Made by a program: the position numbers and the translations under genes. From Phoronis australis (taxonomy: Eukaryota > Phoronida > Phoronidae), in the NCBI GenBank assembly GCA_002633005.1, contig NMRA01000067.1:861812-925811 (forward strand): DNA of 64,000 nucleotides, written 5' to 3'. Within the stretch, counting starts at the first letter, position 1. Each line of letters opens with the position of its first letter. This document shows, piece by piece, positions 47,902 through 60,871 of this stretch. The notes beneath the pieces were generated by a model that had not been told where the DNA came from, did not search any database, and saw only the letters and a list, made by a program, of their open reading frames with translations.

Positions 47902-49682
47902 TACCGTAAACGTTCGGGTTAACGCCCTGGGCGGTTAAATTGGCAAACCCAAAAAATCGGGGGTGGGCGGTTAACCAGACATGGGCGCTTAAACGTGAAA
48001 CTCAAAAAAAATCAAGGGTGGGCGGTTAACCGAACATGGGCGCTTATTACGACAGGCAAGCGCCCTGGGCGGTTAATCTTACCTCGTGATCTAAGTACCC
48101 ACACCACACACGTAGTCGTAGGCCTACTCGGAACGCGTACCACTTTTCAAAGTGCGTTATCGTCACGTCGCCACATGACGGGAAAAATGTCATAACAGCG
48201 GATGATCCTAACAAAGGTTATCATGCCCTCAGATTAGTTATTCACTATTAAATTTACAGAATTGCTGAGTAATAGCCCCGTGCCGTCCTGCGGTCTTGTT
48301 ATTTAGCCCTGTGGCCTGTAGTGTAGAGCGCAGACGACCAGTGACCACGCAGCCTCTACTTGGATTGCAACTATTTCATCTTGCTAAAGTGCGCGCGTGC
48401 AAGCTTCACGTGTTGCAGAGATAGCAGACATCAGATTTATGGTTACAGTCTCGTACTAGCTGCCAAGTTCATAGTCAGAGAGCAGTTTTAAAATTGGTTG
48501 TAATAAAAGTTTGAAAACCTTGATTCAGATGTTTTTTTGTGTTTGGGATGTTTATAGTCAACACACAGTGACTCAATGACATTTTCAGCGTATGGTTCTG
48601 TGGCTTGCTGTTTTATCTCGACTGCCCGGCATTGCTCACTTGCCGTTGCGCCAAACATGCTCGGCAAAGAAGTAGGCCCAAGACAAGAATCGGGGTTAAG
48701 CGGCCGTGTGCCACTCGTCAATCAAGAATGAAATTTCAAGCCACGGCATAAATATGTGATAAAACGCTACAAAACAGCGATGTTTCAATTCATAAACGAT
48801 CACCTTACCAAACTTCGTGGTGGAAAAACATTTATTTTTCATGCAAGATGTCCAGAATATCCTATTTATATCACTTGCAATATTGCACTGCGGCACTGTT
48901 CGGTCCAGTTGTTAGCGCGCAATGTCTCAGTCGGCTGACAATCGTGACTTGGAAATGCCGTCAAGTAATATAACGGCCTCTTTCAATATGCATCTCGTTT
49001 TTTATGGCCAACGATAGCGGCGGGATTCAGCACGCGCGTAGGGCCTACGTGCGACTCACCTGTCAATCACATGTTGGTGTCAATGTAACATGCACTCGAA
49101 AGTGTGGGAACTTGCGCGCGTGCACCACTACAGAGTCACACATCAAAAGAGAATAGCGACAGTTCTAACAGAAACGGGCGTGACTATATACTTTTAACCA
49201 TTGTCTCATTTCTCTGGCCTGATTTTTTCGAATATATGTTTTATCAAGTGCACTGCAGACGAAAACTCAGCGCGGCAGACAAAGTCGCTGAAAACATGGG
49301 AAGAAAATAAAGTGACAAAAACATTCAAGTATTATATTTTGAAGTGAGTCCATGACCCAAGACAATAACTCGTTACTTGTATAATTGCAATTCACATTGC
49401 TAAACCACCGTCTCCGAGGCCCGGCTTCGTAGCGCTCATTGTGATCATCGATCTTTTTCAAAAAGTCGGGGAATCGCGCGTTTCCTTAGCACTGGGCGCT
49501 AAATCTTCATTCTTTAAAAGTCGGGGGTGGGCGCTTAACCGAGAGGTGGGCGCTTAACTGGAAATCTTCAGAAATCGCAGGGGAGCGCTTAACCGAGCAA
49601 TGGGCGGTTAAATCGAAAATCAACCTAAAGTAGGGGGTGGGCGGTTAACTGAGCATGGGCGTTAACCCGAACGTTTACGGTA
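47902..49682. mobile_element. Element B, 1.78 kb, TA-flanked terminal inverted repeats
   Basis: The left end taccgtaaacgttcgggtta (continuing acgccc) is matched inverted by gggcgttaacccgaacgttt (continuing acggta) at the right end. Both flanks carry arrays of gggtgggcggttaac and gggcgcttaa words in subterminal position (47930-48080 and 49490-49670). The surrounding host sequence is a degenerate repeat whose other copies read straight across the insertion point (ggtatc-TA-tgtacg), which points to a TA target duplication. No transposase frame, so non-autonomous. Confidence 0.85.
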
Positions 49683-51110
49683 TGTACGCTGATCGCATAA
49701 TATTGCAATTAAGTAGCAGATATATCAGAAAATTTCTGGTTCATAAGTAATAAGTGTTTGATTTTGCAGAAAACATAAAGCTTCTGCTGGAAGCTGGGTT
49801 TCAAATACAGGTGTTGCAATATAGAAAACGGGGGAGTAAGTCTGCAATATTCTGCAATAATGTGACATGGCCTTGGAGCAACAATTGACAAAAGCAATTT
49901 TCCATGACCTACTACAATTAATAAATGCATCCCTTTAACAGAGGCCGGGTGCGACTCCAGCACATCTGAAAGTAATAAATACGACTTTGACAAAACGTAG
50001 GTGAGTATTATCGTAGCAGCAAAATTTGATACCTGTATCTACGTATGGTGAACATGCGATTTTGCAATTAAGTATCTCAAAATACTACAAAATTTGATGC
50101 TAGTCCCCATATCAAGCCCTTTCACACTAAAGCCGATGTGTCGATGTTTTGGGGGAGTTGCGGTCAGTATGAACGGATAACTTCAGTCCTGGATCGAAGT
50201 TAACAGCTCCAGTTAACTTTGCAGTAAACAGGTGGACTCAACAGACGGATCATTGACGCTGCGGTGCTGTATGAACGGTCAACTTCAGTGTTATCGAAGT
50301 TATCACCAGGGACCGCTGGTATTAACAATAATTAAAGGGTGAGTGTTATCACTAAGGGTAAATGCTTAAGATATTTTGCTTGAATAATACCAATCGAATT
50401 AAAAATAAGTTTTATGTCAATTAGCACACATAAATTTTCCCAAATTGTCCCATTAAAAAAATCTTAGCGTGCACGGGATGCATCAGCGTTAGCTTGCGAT
50501 TATTTCAATGACGACAGCGTCACATACCGTTTACGTCTATGCCGCTAACTCACCGAAGCTGGTTTGAACAATTCAATTAACTTCGCTGAGTGAATTTACC
50601 TCAACACTCTGCTCATACCGCAGTTACCATGGTAAGTTAGTAGGAAAAGGCCTATAGAGTGAGCGGGCAATTTTGTGGTTAAGCAAACGACTTAACTACA
50701 AACTATGATGTCTGTCTCTATTATAGGATGAACATGAGATTTTACAATCAAATAAAGGACATAACCTCGAAAGTCGAGTGATTTTGCAGTTAACATTAAT
50801 AGCATTAAAACTTGATGTCTGTTCTTATGTAAAGTAAGTAAATGATTTTGCAATTGAGTATATGACACAGCTGCAAAACTTTGGTTCGGTATCTATATAG
50901 GATGCGCACTATTTTGGTTCGGTATCTATATAGGGCGGGCACCATTTTGGTTCGGTATCTATATAGGGCATGTGCACAATTTTGCAATTAATGACACGAG
51001 GCAAAAAAAGCGTAATTGGTTCTGATCTCTGTTTTTATAACTGCGAAATGTGATATCGGTATCTATATTGCATGTGCGCCCACTTTTGCAATTCACAAAA
51101 TCGTGGAAGT
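49683..51110. repeat. Degenerate tandem repeat, about 65-70-bp unit
   Basis: The unit 'gcaaaatttgatatcggtat' then 'ctatataggatgtgcacatt' then 'ttgcaattaagtata' recurs around 49680, 50026, 50096, 50690, 50810, 50870 and 51045, with unrelated sequence between some copies (for example 50120-50640). It also extends left of element B at 47878-47901. A 33-bp sub-repeat (ttggttcggtatctatatag) is present three times at 50881, 50914 and 50947. Confidence 0.7.
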
Positions 51111-51399
51111 GCAATTTTTTTAAGAATAATAATATTCAACTAAGAAAGTTGGACAAAATTTACTGCAAAATTGACAATGCCTCTTCAGAGGTAGATAACT
51201 ACCATTTTCACAGCTATGTCTTCTAGATCCTGAACATTCAAAACACCAGTAATCTCTTGTAGAAAGCACAGCACTGCATTAACAATTGACCTTTCATAAA
51301 ATGGGCCCAAGGGCTTAGACTCGGGAATAAATTAGCAAGCCTATCAGCTACAAAAGCTAATCAAGGTTGTGTATAACCCTAGAAAAATGTCCAAATTTA

Positions 51400-51890
51400 A
51401 TGGCTACGGTAAATTTGGAACATCATATCTCAGAAACGGCTGATTGGATTCACATGAAATCTTGATTAATGTTTTACGCACTGCTTTCCAAACGCACTGC
51501 TTTCCAAAATCCAGCTAGGAATATAAAATGTTCCACTTAAGCATGACAGGCTATGAAAACATAGGACTTTTACGATATTTGTGGAAAAATAAAAACCTTG
51601 CATGAAATGAAACGGTTTAGAGGATTGTAGTTACAGCATCTTTGAGATTTTATATGGAACATTTAGATCAAACAAAATTTGGTTATGTTTTTGATACTGT
51701 TGTTTTGCTATAAATTGTGTACCTTAAGGACTTGATTCCGCAACCCAATTAATGGCAGATTGATCAAAAATTTAATTTTACTGGCATTCAGTAGAGATAA
51801 TATATGCGTTAACTTAGTTAAATCTAGTTTTGTAAACAATTGACTAAATTCAGACTTGTTGAGGAAGTCCTACATATCCTTGAACTCAAC
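51400..51890. repeat. Dispersed repeat family, copy 3
   Basis: It matches 34620-35150 in order (aacatcatatctcagaaacg, gattggattcacatgaaatc, ttgatactgttgttttgc, gactaaattcagacttgttg). It directly abuts element A copy 2. Confidence 0.5.
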
Positions 51891-53300
51891 ATACCGTATT
51901 CGCCGTAATAACCGCCCATGCCCCTATAAGCGCCCCCCACGCGTTTTCAGACTTTGCTGAAATAAGCGCCCAGTCCATGAACGTGTACATGCAAACAATG
52001 ACGTACCTACAGTCCTAAAACTCGGCTACAAACGTCTTCAATTTATCAAAAAATTTTTGCACGGGTCTTCTAGTTCTAGACAACAAGCGACACTGCTACT
52101 TTTGTAGCCTATTTAGCCGTGACTTATCACTTCAAAATAACGCAGCGCTTCAAAATGAACACAACAGCGTTGCTTCGCTCTCGCGACGACCGTGTCTCAC
52201 TGTAGTCTGACCTTTCAGTAGACACATCGACTGTCTCATGAATAAAAATAACTCGGTGTTAAACGCACGCGGCCAGGAAGCGCGCGCTACATACATGAAC
52301 CTATCATCAAAGACATTAGTCGGGAACTATCCATTCATGAAACGGGTAGCATAGCATCAATAAGAAATGAATATTGGCACTAATTTCCGACAATTTCTAA
52401 TACTATAAAACATGTTTGCGTTATTTTTAAGATGGATTGTTTGATTAACCATAATTGGTGTTTTTAAGCCCAATATCCGATAAAATGACAACTGACAGTG
52501 AATGCTTACACACCCTTACACCGAAAAATAACTGTCAGATAGTTACGTACGCATCCTGCCACACGGCGACTAATATGGGCCTTACCGAGACAAAATGTCG
52601 AAAGTTTTTAGCACGAGACCGGCAAGTGCTGAATGAAACACGCTCTGGTTCAGGTCTACTGCTTGTGCAAATTTCTTTAGACACATTACATTGCCTGTCT
52701 CTGGCCAAAAGACGGTCTCTGCTTTGGCAAATGAACTCTGGTGACACGCACGCGCTCGCTTACTCGCAGACGAACTTCAAAACAAACGTCACGTGACTAC
52801 AACATGTGTGTTCGTCCAGACATTTTTCTCGCCGTGTTGCCGATCATACATGTAGATGGCACGATGTTGCACAGATTTGTACTTCAACCTGCCGTTAATC
52901 CAGACTCCACGGGAACTTAAAAAAATCTTAGAGACGCTACTTAATGAGGATTTCAGGTATTTGCTTGAGTCGAAACCATTTTTATTCAAGCATAGAAGTC
53001 GCCATATCGAAGACGGCGATTTCGAGGCAGTCAGTTGGCGAGTTTTCGCCCTGGGATTTCAGCACAATTTTCTGTAAAATGATCATAATTTAGCAGCAAA
53101 GTTTGATAGCAATGCACCACAGTTTTGTTGAAGGTCTTTCATAGATTACATATACGTCACTGAGCGTAAATTTGTTGAATCTTAGCTTCCGATTTCACCC
53201 GTTTCGGAGACCGGGTTTCAACCGCCTTGGGTTATAATAAGCGCCCCCCCTGAACCGAGCTTTTCTAAGCGCCCTGGGCGGTTATTACGGCGAATACGGT
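51891..53300 (+). mobile_element. Element A, full copy 2 (1.4 kb)
   Basis: It begins taccgtattcgccgtaataa and ends ttattacggcgaatacggt. Highly similar along its length to 41191-42592; differences include an extra 'tttgct' near 51955. A frame of 113 codons at 52455-52796 is disrupted in copy 1, so I do not treat it as a gene. Confidence 0.85.
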
Positions 53301-55673
53301 TGTCTCCTGGCTGGGAATAAAAGCATAGATTTTGAGGTGCAACAAACCCTTGCCTTCAGTAAAAACCAGCAACATTTGATTGAGGCCACTTATCAACTGT
53401 TACAATTGGTCTCAATCTTAAACCCAGATTACAAATGCTCTCTAGACACAGTAAGAAGTGGCCGTTGGCCAATCACTGGCTTACTAAGTTGAGCAAGCTT
53501 CTCAAACCTGAGACTTATTAGGGTTTAGCTTCAGAACCAGTTATGTCATCATGTGAGTTCCAGGCATTTCAGCACAAAAAAAATTCAATTCAAACCAAAG
53601 AACACAGTGAACTAAACTTGAGCAAAATATGTCTGCAAAAACGGTGTTTTCAGATTCCAGACCAGGGTTTACTGTATCGTTACAGTAAAATCTCACCTAT
53701 TTACAGCAGAAATAATTGCCAAGATTACATTTTTTTCATTTGCCAAGATCTTCTAATGATTGCTGTGAATGCCTGCAATTTGTCAAAATATCTTTTTACG
53801 GTAGCTATGGTACAGAACTTGGTAAAGCATTAATTTGATGCTACATTATGTTTTATGAAAAAATGAGAAAATAAAATTTCAGCCGTCTGCCATATTGCGT
53901 CATAACTTGTGGAGACTTTACCTTAACTTATCTCTCCATTTACTCAGGCATTCAAAACCAAAAATAAACAACACTGAAAGCAAAGGGAAATTCAGTTAAA
54001 AAACAAAATGATGCTGTATGGCTCATTAAAACAGCACAACATTTACTCAATTTCTGACAGCTAACTTGGTTTCTGCACCTCAAGCACTCAAGTCTGAGTT
54101 TTCAAAAGTTTAACACAATCAAACTTACAGGAACTTTTTGCGTAGCGATCTTGTTCTAGCAGTTGACAACCACATCAATGAATAAGATAGTTTTTGTCTA
54201 GAGTTCTGGGTTATCTCGTTGACTAGCACTGACATATGTCTACATGAATTAGTACAAGCAAAGTAGTCCCCAGTTTGTGTACAATCAGCTCATTAAGCAG
54301 ATAATAGAACCCATCAATTGACATTACATTCTACATACAAGCTGTTGGTAAGTACTATCTGCACTCAAGACAACTCACCAAGTGTTAAACCAACCAGTCA
54401 CAAGTGTTGTGTAAACAGGCAATAGTGCCATCAGTGGTCTGCATAGAGAAACGGAATACTTCATCATACTTTTGACCACTTAGTACTTGGAAAAGGTCAG
54501 AAAAGCAATCATAATTCTTCAGACTGAATGGGCGTTGAACAGCAAATGAATTTGAAAAATATATAAAGCAGGGAGGTCCCTTGAGTGCAACTGAATTACG
54601 TAAAATGAGTGACTTCAAGAAGGTTTTTTAACTAAAAAACACAATCCACTGAGTGCAAAGCATGCACTGACCTTTATAAATGACAGAACAAAGATAGCAT
54701 ATACATACGAAATTATCCAATTTGGGACTGTGAAAAATTAATTATTTTGCTCAAGGAGGAAGCACATGCCAAATTCTATAAATAAACAATATTGGTCGTC
54801 CCAAATTCAAGAATCACAAAAAGACACTCTTTTGATTAAAAAAAACTTAATGTTTGAAATTTGAGAAGTATTGTGAATGCAAGTCTTCTTTGTTCCAAAT
54901 TCCAGAATCAAGAAAATTAAATTTCGTGGGAGTTTCAGTGTCCCAAATTCTAGAGACTGTGCCAAACTGGAGAATTTTTACCATAACAAGATGAAGACTG
55001 GGATACCTACCTAACATGGGAGAAATAAGGAAAAGCACCATTCATTTAAGATATTGAAAACCATGTTTTGGTGTGAAAAATGATTTACTTCACTGAAGTG
55101 AATTTGCTCATCCAAAGCAATGTCACCATCTTCTTACCTCTTGCTTGAACTGAAGTTGGTAATGTAGCAATAAAATGCGTGGAATTCTAATGATTGGAAT
55201 CCCAGGCACAGTTACTAGAAACTTGGCCCCTTGATGGCACCACTTTGCACTTCCTCAATAGATTTGTATAGGAGTCGCTGTTGTCTAGAGGCCTGTTTAT
55301 CAGAACACTCATCTAAGGTTTATTTGAGTGAAACAGCAACATTACCAGCCAATTTAACCGAGTTAAAACACTAAAAAAATATACTGAATTTCGTGGACTA
55401 AAACTGGTGATTTTGCACTGCTTCATTCTAAATTTGACTTCCTTGTGAAAAGTTAGTTTAGGATCACTTTTACCAGAATTAATAATACAATAAAACTGAG
55501 CCAAAACCAATGAATTATGTTTTGGAAGATGCAGGTAAATTACCCGGCCATTTGGTTTTACTCATCCTTTGAACCATGGTAGATATTGGCCTCCAAGTGC
55601 TGATGCCGGAGAAAAGACCACAGCAACACTTAACTTGCAATGGACTATATTCAAATATCAAGATTTCCTCAAT
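53301..55673. other. No supported gene; possible 3' region of the next gene
   Basis: AT-rich. On the - strand a candidate polyadenylation signal (aataaa) lies at about 55319-55324, about 350 bases beyond the stop of the exon at 55674-55823. The frame at 54385-54618 is not supported by a clear acceptor and donor. Confidence 0.35.
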
Positions 55674-55823
55674 TTAGAATGTTGTCGTCTGTCGAATTGT
55701 AGCCAAATGGGACGTTTTGTAATGGTTTCCCAGAATTGACGAGCAAACTTTGTGAGCAAGGTCTGGAGCAATAACAACTTGCCAGTTCTTTTCAAGAGAA
55801 GAAATCACTTCAATCCTCAGAGT
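55674..55823 (-). CDS. Unidentified gene, probable last exon
   Basis: The acceptor is ttgttccttcag right of 55823; phase 0; 49 codons then TAA. It begins TLRIEVISSLEKNWQVVIAP and continues DLAHKVCSSILGNHY, a helical, non-repetitive, ordinary-looking protein end (TIRQTTTF). It joins in phase to the exon at 56366-56459. I do not recognise the family. It might be the C-terminus of a larger gene whose other exons lie to the right, outside the window, or interrupted by the transposons there. Confidence 0.5.
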   Translation of the reverse strand, partial: TLRIEVISSLEKNWQVVIAPDLAHKVCSSILGNHYKTSHLATIRQTTTF

Positions 55824-56365
55824 CTGAAGGAACAAAATAAGATCAATTCTATAATGGAAAGGGGACACAAACAAAAGTTATTTTTCGACAAAAGGCACAA
55901 TTCATTGCCACTTTAACTATATTTGGCATCAACAAGGAACAACAGTCCATTGGTCTACTGTAAATTCATTCAAGGTGTGTGCTTATTGAATGCTACTAAA
56001 CAGTATGAGTTGTATTTTTCTATACTCTTCCCATGTACCTACATAATGGAGTCTTAGACTCTTTTAGTCAAATGCCATGAGATTATGCCACTTTTGATCC
56101 GATATTCTGCTAAGAAAGCAGCAGCTTTCCTCAGACTCCACTCAAGTATGTTCCCATGAGAGACAAAATCACTAGATAACAATGCTTAAAGAGAAAACTT
56201 TAGTGCTTTAGCCAGACAGTCAAGCTGACAGAGAATGGGTCATTTTTGCCAGCAGGTAATTTATTCCCTTACCAGCAGAATCTCAATTTTAAGTGAAAAT
56301 TGATGCCAAAACAGTGCTCATTCTCTGTCAATTGATTAACACCATGACAAACAAAGGTATCTTAC

Positions 56366-56459
56366 CGCTGCACACTTGTCTTTTTGAGTAAGTGTCATAC
56401 CGAAAACGAAAGCATTTTGGCCCGAGTTTTGAATGGGATACAGAACATCATCATTCATC
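56366..56459 (-). CDS. Unidentified gene, internal exon
   Basis: The acceptor is ggaattag; the first base completes a preceding codon, followed by 31 codons MNDDVLYPIQNSGQNAFVFG and MTLTQKDKCAA; the donor is GCG/GTAAGA, phase 0, matching the phase of the exon at 55823. A second exon with compatible phase, good splice sites and no stops makes a real gene likely. Product unknown. The upstream part of the gene was not found. Confidence 0.5.
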
Positions 56460-59400
56460 CTAATTCCAAAGTTTTATTCATTATGGATACAACCAGAGTT
56501 TTAGTTTCTCTGCTTCATGTGCAGGATTTCAATTGCATGTCCGAATGTCCTCAATAATTCTACAGTATCCCTTGTTTGACTTTTTATGCAAAAACAACAA
56601 GGATATCATAGAAAAAGTGCTGCTGGTCAGTACATAATTACAAAAATGCTGATGAAAAAGGAGCACAATCGCAATGGAAGAATCTATTCACCTCAGTTTG
56701 TTTACCATTGACAGAATACTTAAAAATAATCTTGAAGATTAAGGACAAAACACAAAACCATGAGTTTCAAATTTCATTGCACCCTAAAACACCGTGCCTG
56801 AAATGTAATTATATTGGTCTTTAATGGCACCCTTTTAAAATTTTTATTGTTTAATTATTCGATTTGTACAGTGACCTAATTGGGTGGCTAAAAATGGGTA
56901 GATTAGTTTTCAGTTTCCAAAATTATTACAAAACTTGATGCATCCCACACCTGGTCACTACCATTTCACCCCTAACTCAGTCCTGATTACCACTAATTTG
57001 CATTGGAGGATCTAAAGATGCTGCGAGAATACAATTTCTGAAGCAATTGTGCGCACCCAGCCTAAAGAATGGGGGGGCTCGAATTTTTGAGAACGTGGAC
57101 CTTTTACAAAGGTTCACAGGGTACGTTCATAACCACGTTGATTTTGAGATTGCATCATTGCAAGCCAATGTAGGCTACTAAAGAAACCAACTGAGCCCAT
57201 GTGTTTTTGACCAACATAAATTAATTATTGTAAAATTGCCGGTGCCTACGCAGGCGTACTATATGCCTAATAACGTGAGCACAATAAACCCAAGAGGGCA
57301 TCTTTATAAGCATCTGGCCATCATAAATGAGTAAGTTGTTTCATACTTTTATTTACTTAAATAACACCACAAAAACATAACTTCTGACATCAACTTATTG
57401 AGAAGTTACATGTACAGTGCACCTACATGAAGTAACATGGCTACTGAAACGAACATGGCTAGCTTAATTGTGAGTGTAGCATAACCCTCAACATATAACT
57501 ATGTTTGGAAACAAAGGTCTCATTTTCATTGAACATTAATGTTACAACTAAATGTGATAGCTAAACTGCACATTGAATATGCAGCCCACTTTTTCTACGT
57601 CATTTCCTGGTTGAAATTCAAAACAACACTTTCAAGTAGAAGTCTTCGTGGATACATTGTGGCAAATCTGGAAACCACTTCTGAGATGTCTATCAGTATG
57701 TTGTAACGAATATGTATCAATGCAAGTGCAGAGAGATGATCTTCATTCATACAAGTGCGTGTGAATGTGTACTGAGACGTCTTAAAGCACTTGCACTGCA
57801 ATCACATTCATAACTAGTGACAGGTAGTGTGCATGCAATACGCAATAGCATATGGATGTTGGGATACACCACGTCATTGCATGATTCAAGAACCGTCCTC
57901 AGTGTTGAAGGAAGCTGATCTTCAGACATGTCCGAAAATTTGATGCACCATCACAGTAACTCGTCATCAACCGTGTCTGGAGAAGGAAGATCTGCAGCGT
58001 ATTGTGACTAAGGCCCCGATATCTGTAGGCTCAAGGGTGGTCATAAGAGACGGAACAAGGCTAATCAAACTGGCCACTTTTCTGAGTAGTTCACTGAATG
58101 GCATCTCGAGGTCAGGTTTCTAATGTGTGCAATAAGTGACATCGGCGAGTTGATACTTTAATATTGCTCAGGAAGAAGATCCAACTCTGAGCCACTAATA
58201 CCCCAGTTGCGCTGGACGCCACAAATGCATGGCTTTGACAGTGATATGTCAACTTCCTCAGCCATACTGCAGGCAAATGCATAGACACTGCTGAACGACG
58301 AATCCATTTCCAGAGCTATGTGATCGTACACAAGACAGGTATTGCTTATCATGTTATAGGCATTTACAATGTCTACTTCGCGACCTTTCAACTTGGTGCT
58401 TATCCTGTCTAAGTGGCTCAGAAACTTGTACACTACTGCAAAAATTACCAAAAAATCAACAGAAGTTATACCATGTAAAATACCGGCTGCTCTACTCTTG
58501 TCTTCGCCTGACTAACAAGGATGGAAATCGGTACTGTAGCATCCAACGTGTAGATCGAAGGCTACAAGCTCTAGAGCGTGGTATATGACAATGTACGAAG
58601 CGGCAAGTTGTTGATATGCAGTATGCCACTCAGACCAACCAGTTTTACACAAGTCGATGTGTTTTTTTCCTCCCGCTGTCAGGGATGTCTGCCTGGGCAA
58701 CATTAACGAGCATTTGTTCCTTTTTTGGGCTATTCAGGACGAATAAGCACGTTTACTTTAACTTATCAGTCATTTTGCAGATGCTGGTAATGAAACATGA
58801 CTGTGCTATTACCAGATTCAAACAATGTGATGAACAGTGGATATAAAATGCTAAGGGGGCTTTCTTTCTTATGAGAGCCTGTGTGCCTTTCTGAGCTCCA
58901 GACATATTGGAAGCCCCATCATGCCTTATCATGTTGTTTATGTTCACCTTCAAGTCATCAAGTAATACTCTCTGTATTTCACTAGCGATGTGATCATCTG
59001 TAATCCGCTGAAGCGCAATGAACGTTAAAAACTCTTCGCGGATTTGACATCTCATGTCCACGAATCTGACATTACAAGCGGCATGAACGTTTTACTGTGT
59101 GCTGTAACTTCGTCTGCAATGAATGCGTAAAACTTTGCTTGCTGTGTATCTTTTACAATAGCATGACTTATCATGTCTGAGCCAATGATATCTATCAGTT
59201 GATGTTGTATTCTCCACGACACGTAAGTGGCATTTTTTCTTTTGAGACTAGTAAGATGCTCCCGGAGTGTTTCAACGTGGTTCGAAATCGTCCATAAATG
59301 AGCCAAGAAGTTGCCCGGGTTTCCACTTTCCCTGTGGCCGCATAATCCTATGCCCTGTGTGGCGCAAAACAAAACACTCTCAGCGCATCAGCCCAGTATG

Positions 59401-60350
59401 TGCCTATTTCTGTTCAACAGCTGTTGGTACTCTTTGTCTAGTTTAACATCTACGTTTGTGGATGGTTTTTCGACTAATTGGATGTATGACCTATTTAATT
59501 CTACACACACTTTCTGTGAAATTGAGCAGATTCATGGCACTTTGCTTCGCTGTGAATTTTAAAAAAGCGCACAAAGGGTGTATTCACAAAAACTCCAAGA
59601 CCTTGCCGATCTTCCTTGCAGGCAAAAAGACTACAATATTTACAAAACCCTCCATCTAAATGTGTGCTATAAACCAGCCATTTACAAGCCATAAGGCACC
59701 GGGCTTGAAAAGACCTATTGCAACCGTCGCGGAAGGTATAAGGAAAAATGTAATCTTCCGTTGGAACAAAATGTTTCGTCAAGATTCCATACTTTTAATC
59801 ACCATCTGTTAGTTTTGAAACTGCATAGTTGATCTCTGTAACTGATTTTGTCGCGTCAACCAGTCTTCCAATATCCATCATTATAACAGTGCTGTCATCT
59901 AAATAGAAACACAATAAGTTATATTTAAGAAGCATGTAAGCCTGCTAATAGGAATACATAAAAGAAAAGCAACATACCCATTAGTTGTAACATCGCTTGT
60001 AAGATTAAATATATTGCCCCCTTGTTACAACTGTGGTATTTAACACTGAAATAATTCCAAGTCATGTTAACTTACCATTTAACCCCATGATTAGATAGTT
60101 TGGCGATTCTTTTAGATTTTCATAGACAAATGCCAAAGCTTAATAACCTAAGTCGCCGATTTTTCACCATGAGGAGAAAATTTTAAAAGATTGATTATAG
60201 ATGTGCAAAATTCTAATCAATACACATTTCCTCTAAAATCACAGGCACATACACCTACTGTAGGCAATGTGCTAATGTTGGCTTACTCGGTCACTGTCAC
60301 TTTGAACAAGTCGATTTGGGCCTATCGGTGAAACGCGGAGCTATGCTTAC

Positions 60351-60485
60351 CAGTTTTAATACTTGCATCTTGTTCGTTTTCGGATGTTGTCGACTGTTTA
60401 CTTGTAGTGGGTACATTTTCTCCACTCACTGCACCACTGGGTGAATCGCTGACATCACAAGACTTCTGACACTGGTCAATGGGTT
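60351..60485 (-). pseudogene. hAT/ZMYM1-like pseudogene, second visible exon
   Basis: The acceptor is aattcacag, the donor is ACTG/GTAAGC. It encodes EPIDQCQKSCDVSDSPSGAV, then a Ser/Thr-rich segment SKQSTTSENEQDASIKTG. Phase 1 out matches the transposase exon, which opens at 59898 after ctatttag. Confidence 0.55.
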
Positions 60486-60871
60486 CTGTGAATTTATATA
60501 TACAAAATTAAATGGTGAATATGATATACCAAAAATTGTTGTGCATCATCATTGATTCTCTCAGCAATAAAACTAGGAAGTAAGTGAGCACAGAGGGTTC
60601 TTCCATAGGTGGGAAGTACTTGGTACACATTTGCCGCGAACTCGGGCTGCCACGAGCATGTTGCAACACAGGTGCGCTTACATGACTCAGCACTGAACCC
60701 TATGTGCTAACTTGGAAATAAGTGTCTTGGCCTGAATGTACATGTAAGACAGATGTGTAGGCCCACATGATATAGGCACGTACATTTAAATTATGAATAT
60801 TTTTAATTTCTATGAAAAGTAACTCGATTCACCGTTTAAGTTGGATTGCTGACAAGAATCGCTAAACTCAC

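Noticed and set aside
52455-52796. 113-codon frame on +
   Set aside because: Lies inside element A copy 2 and is disrupted in copy 1 at 41191-42592; no family motif.
54385-54618. Possible exon ending ...TACLHNTCDWLV on -
   Set aside because: No convincing acceptor and its frame cannot be joined with support to the exons at 55674 or 56366.
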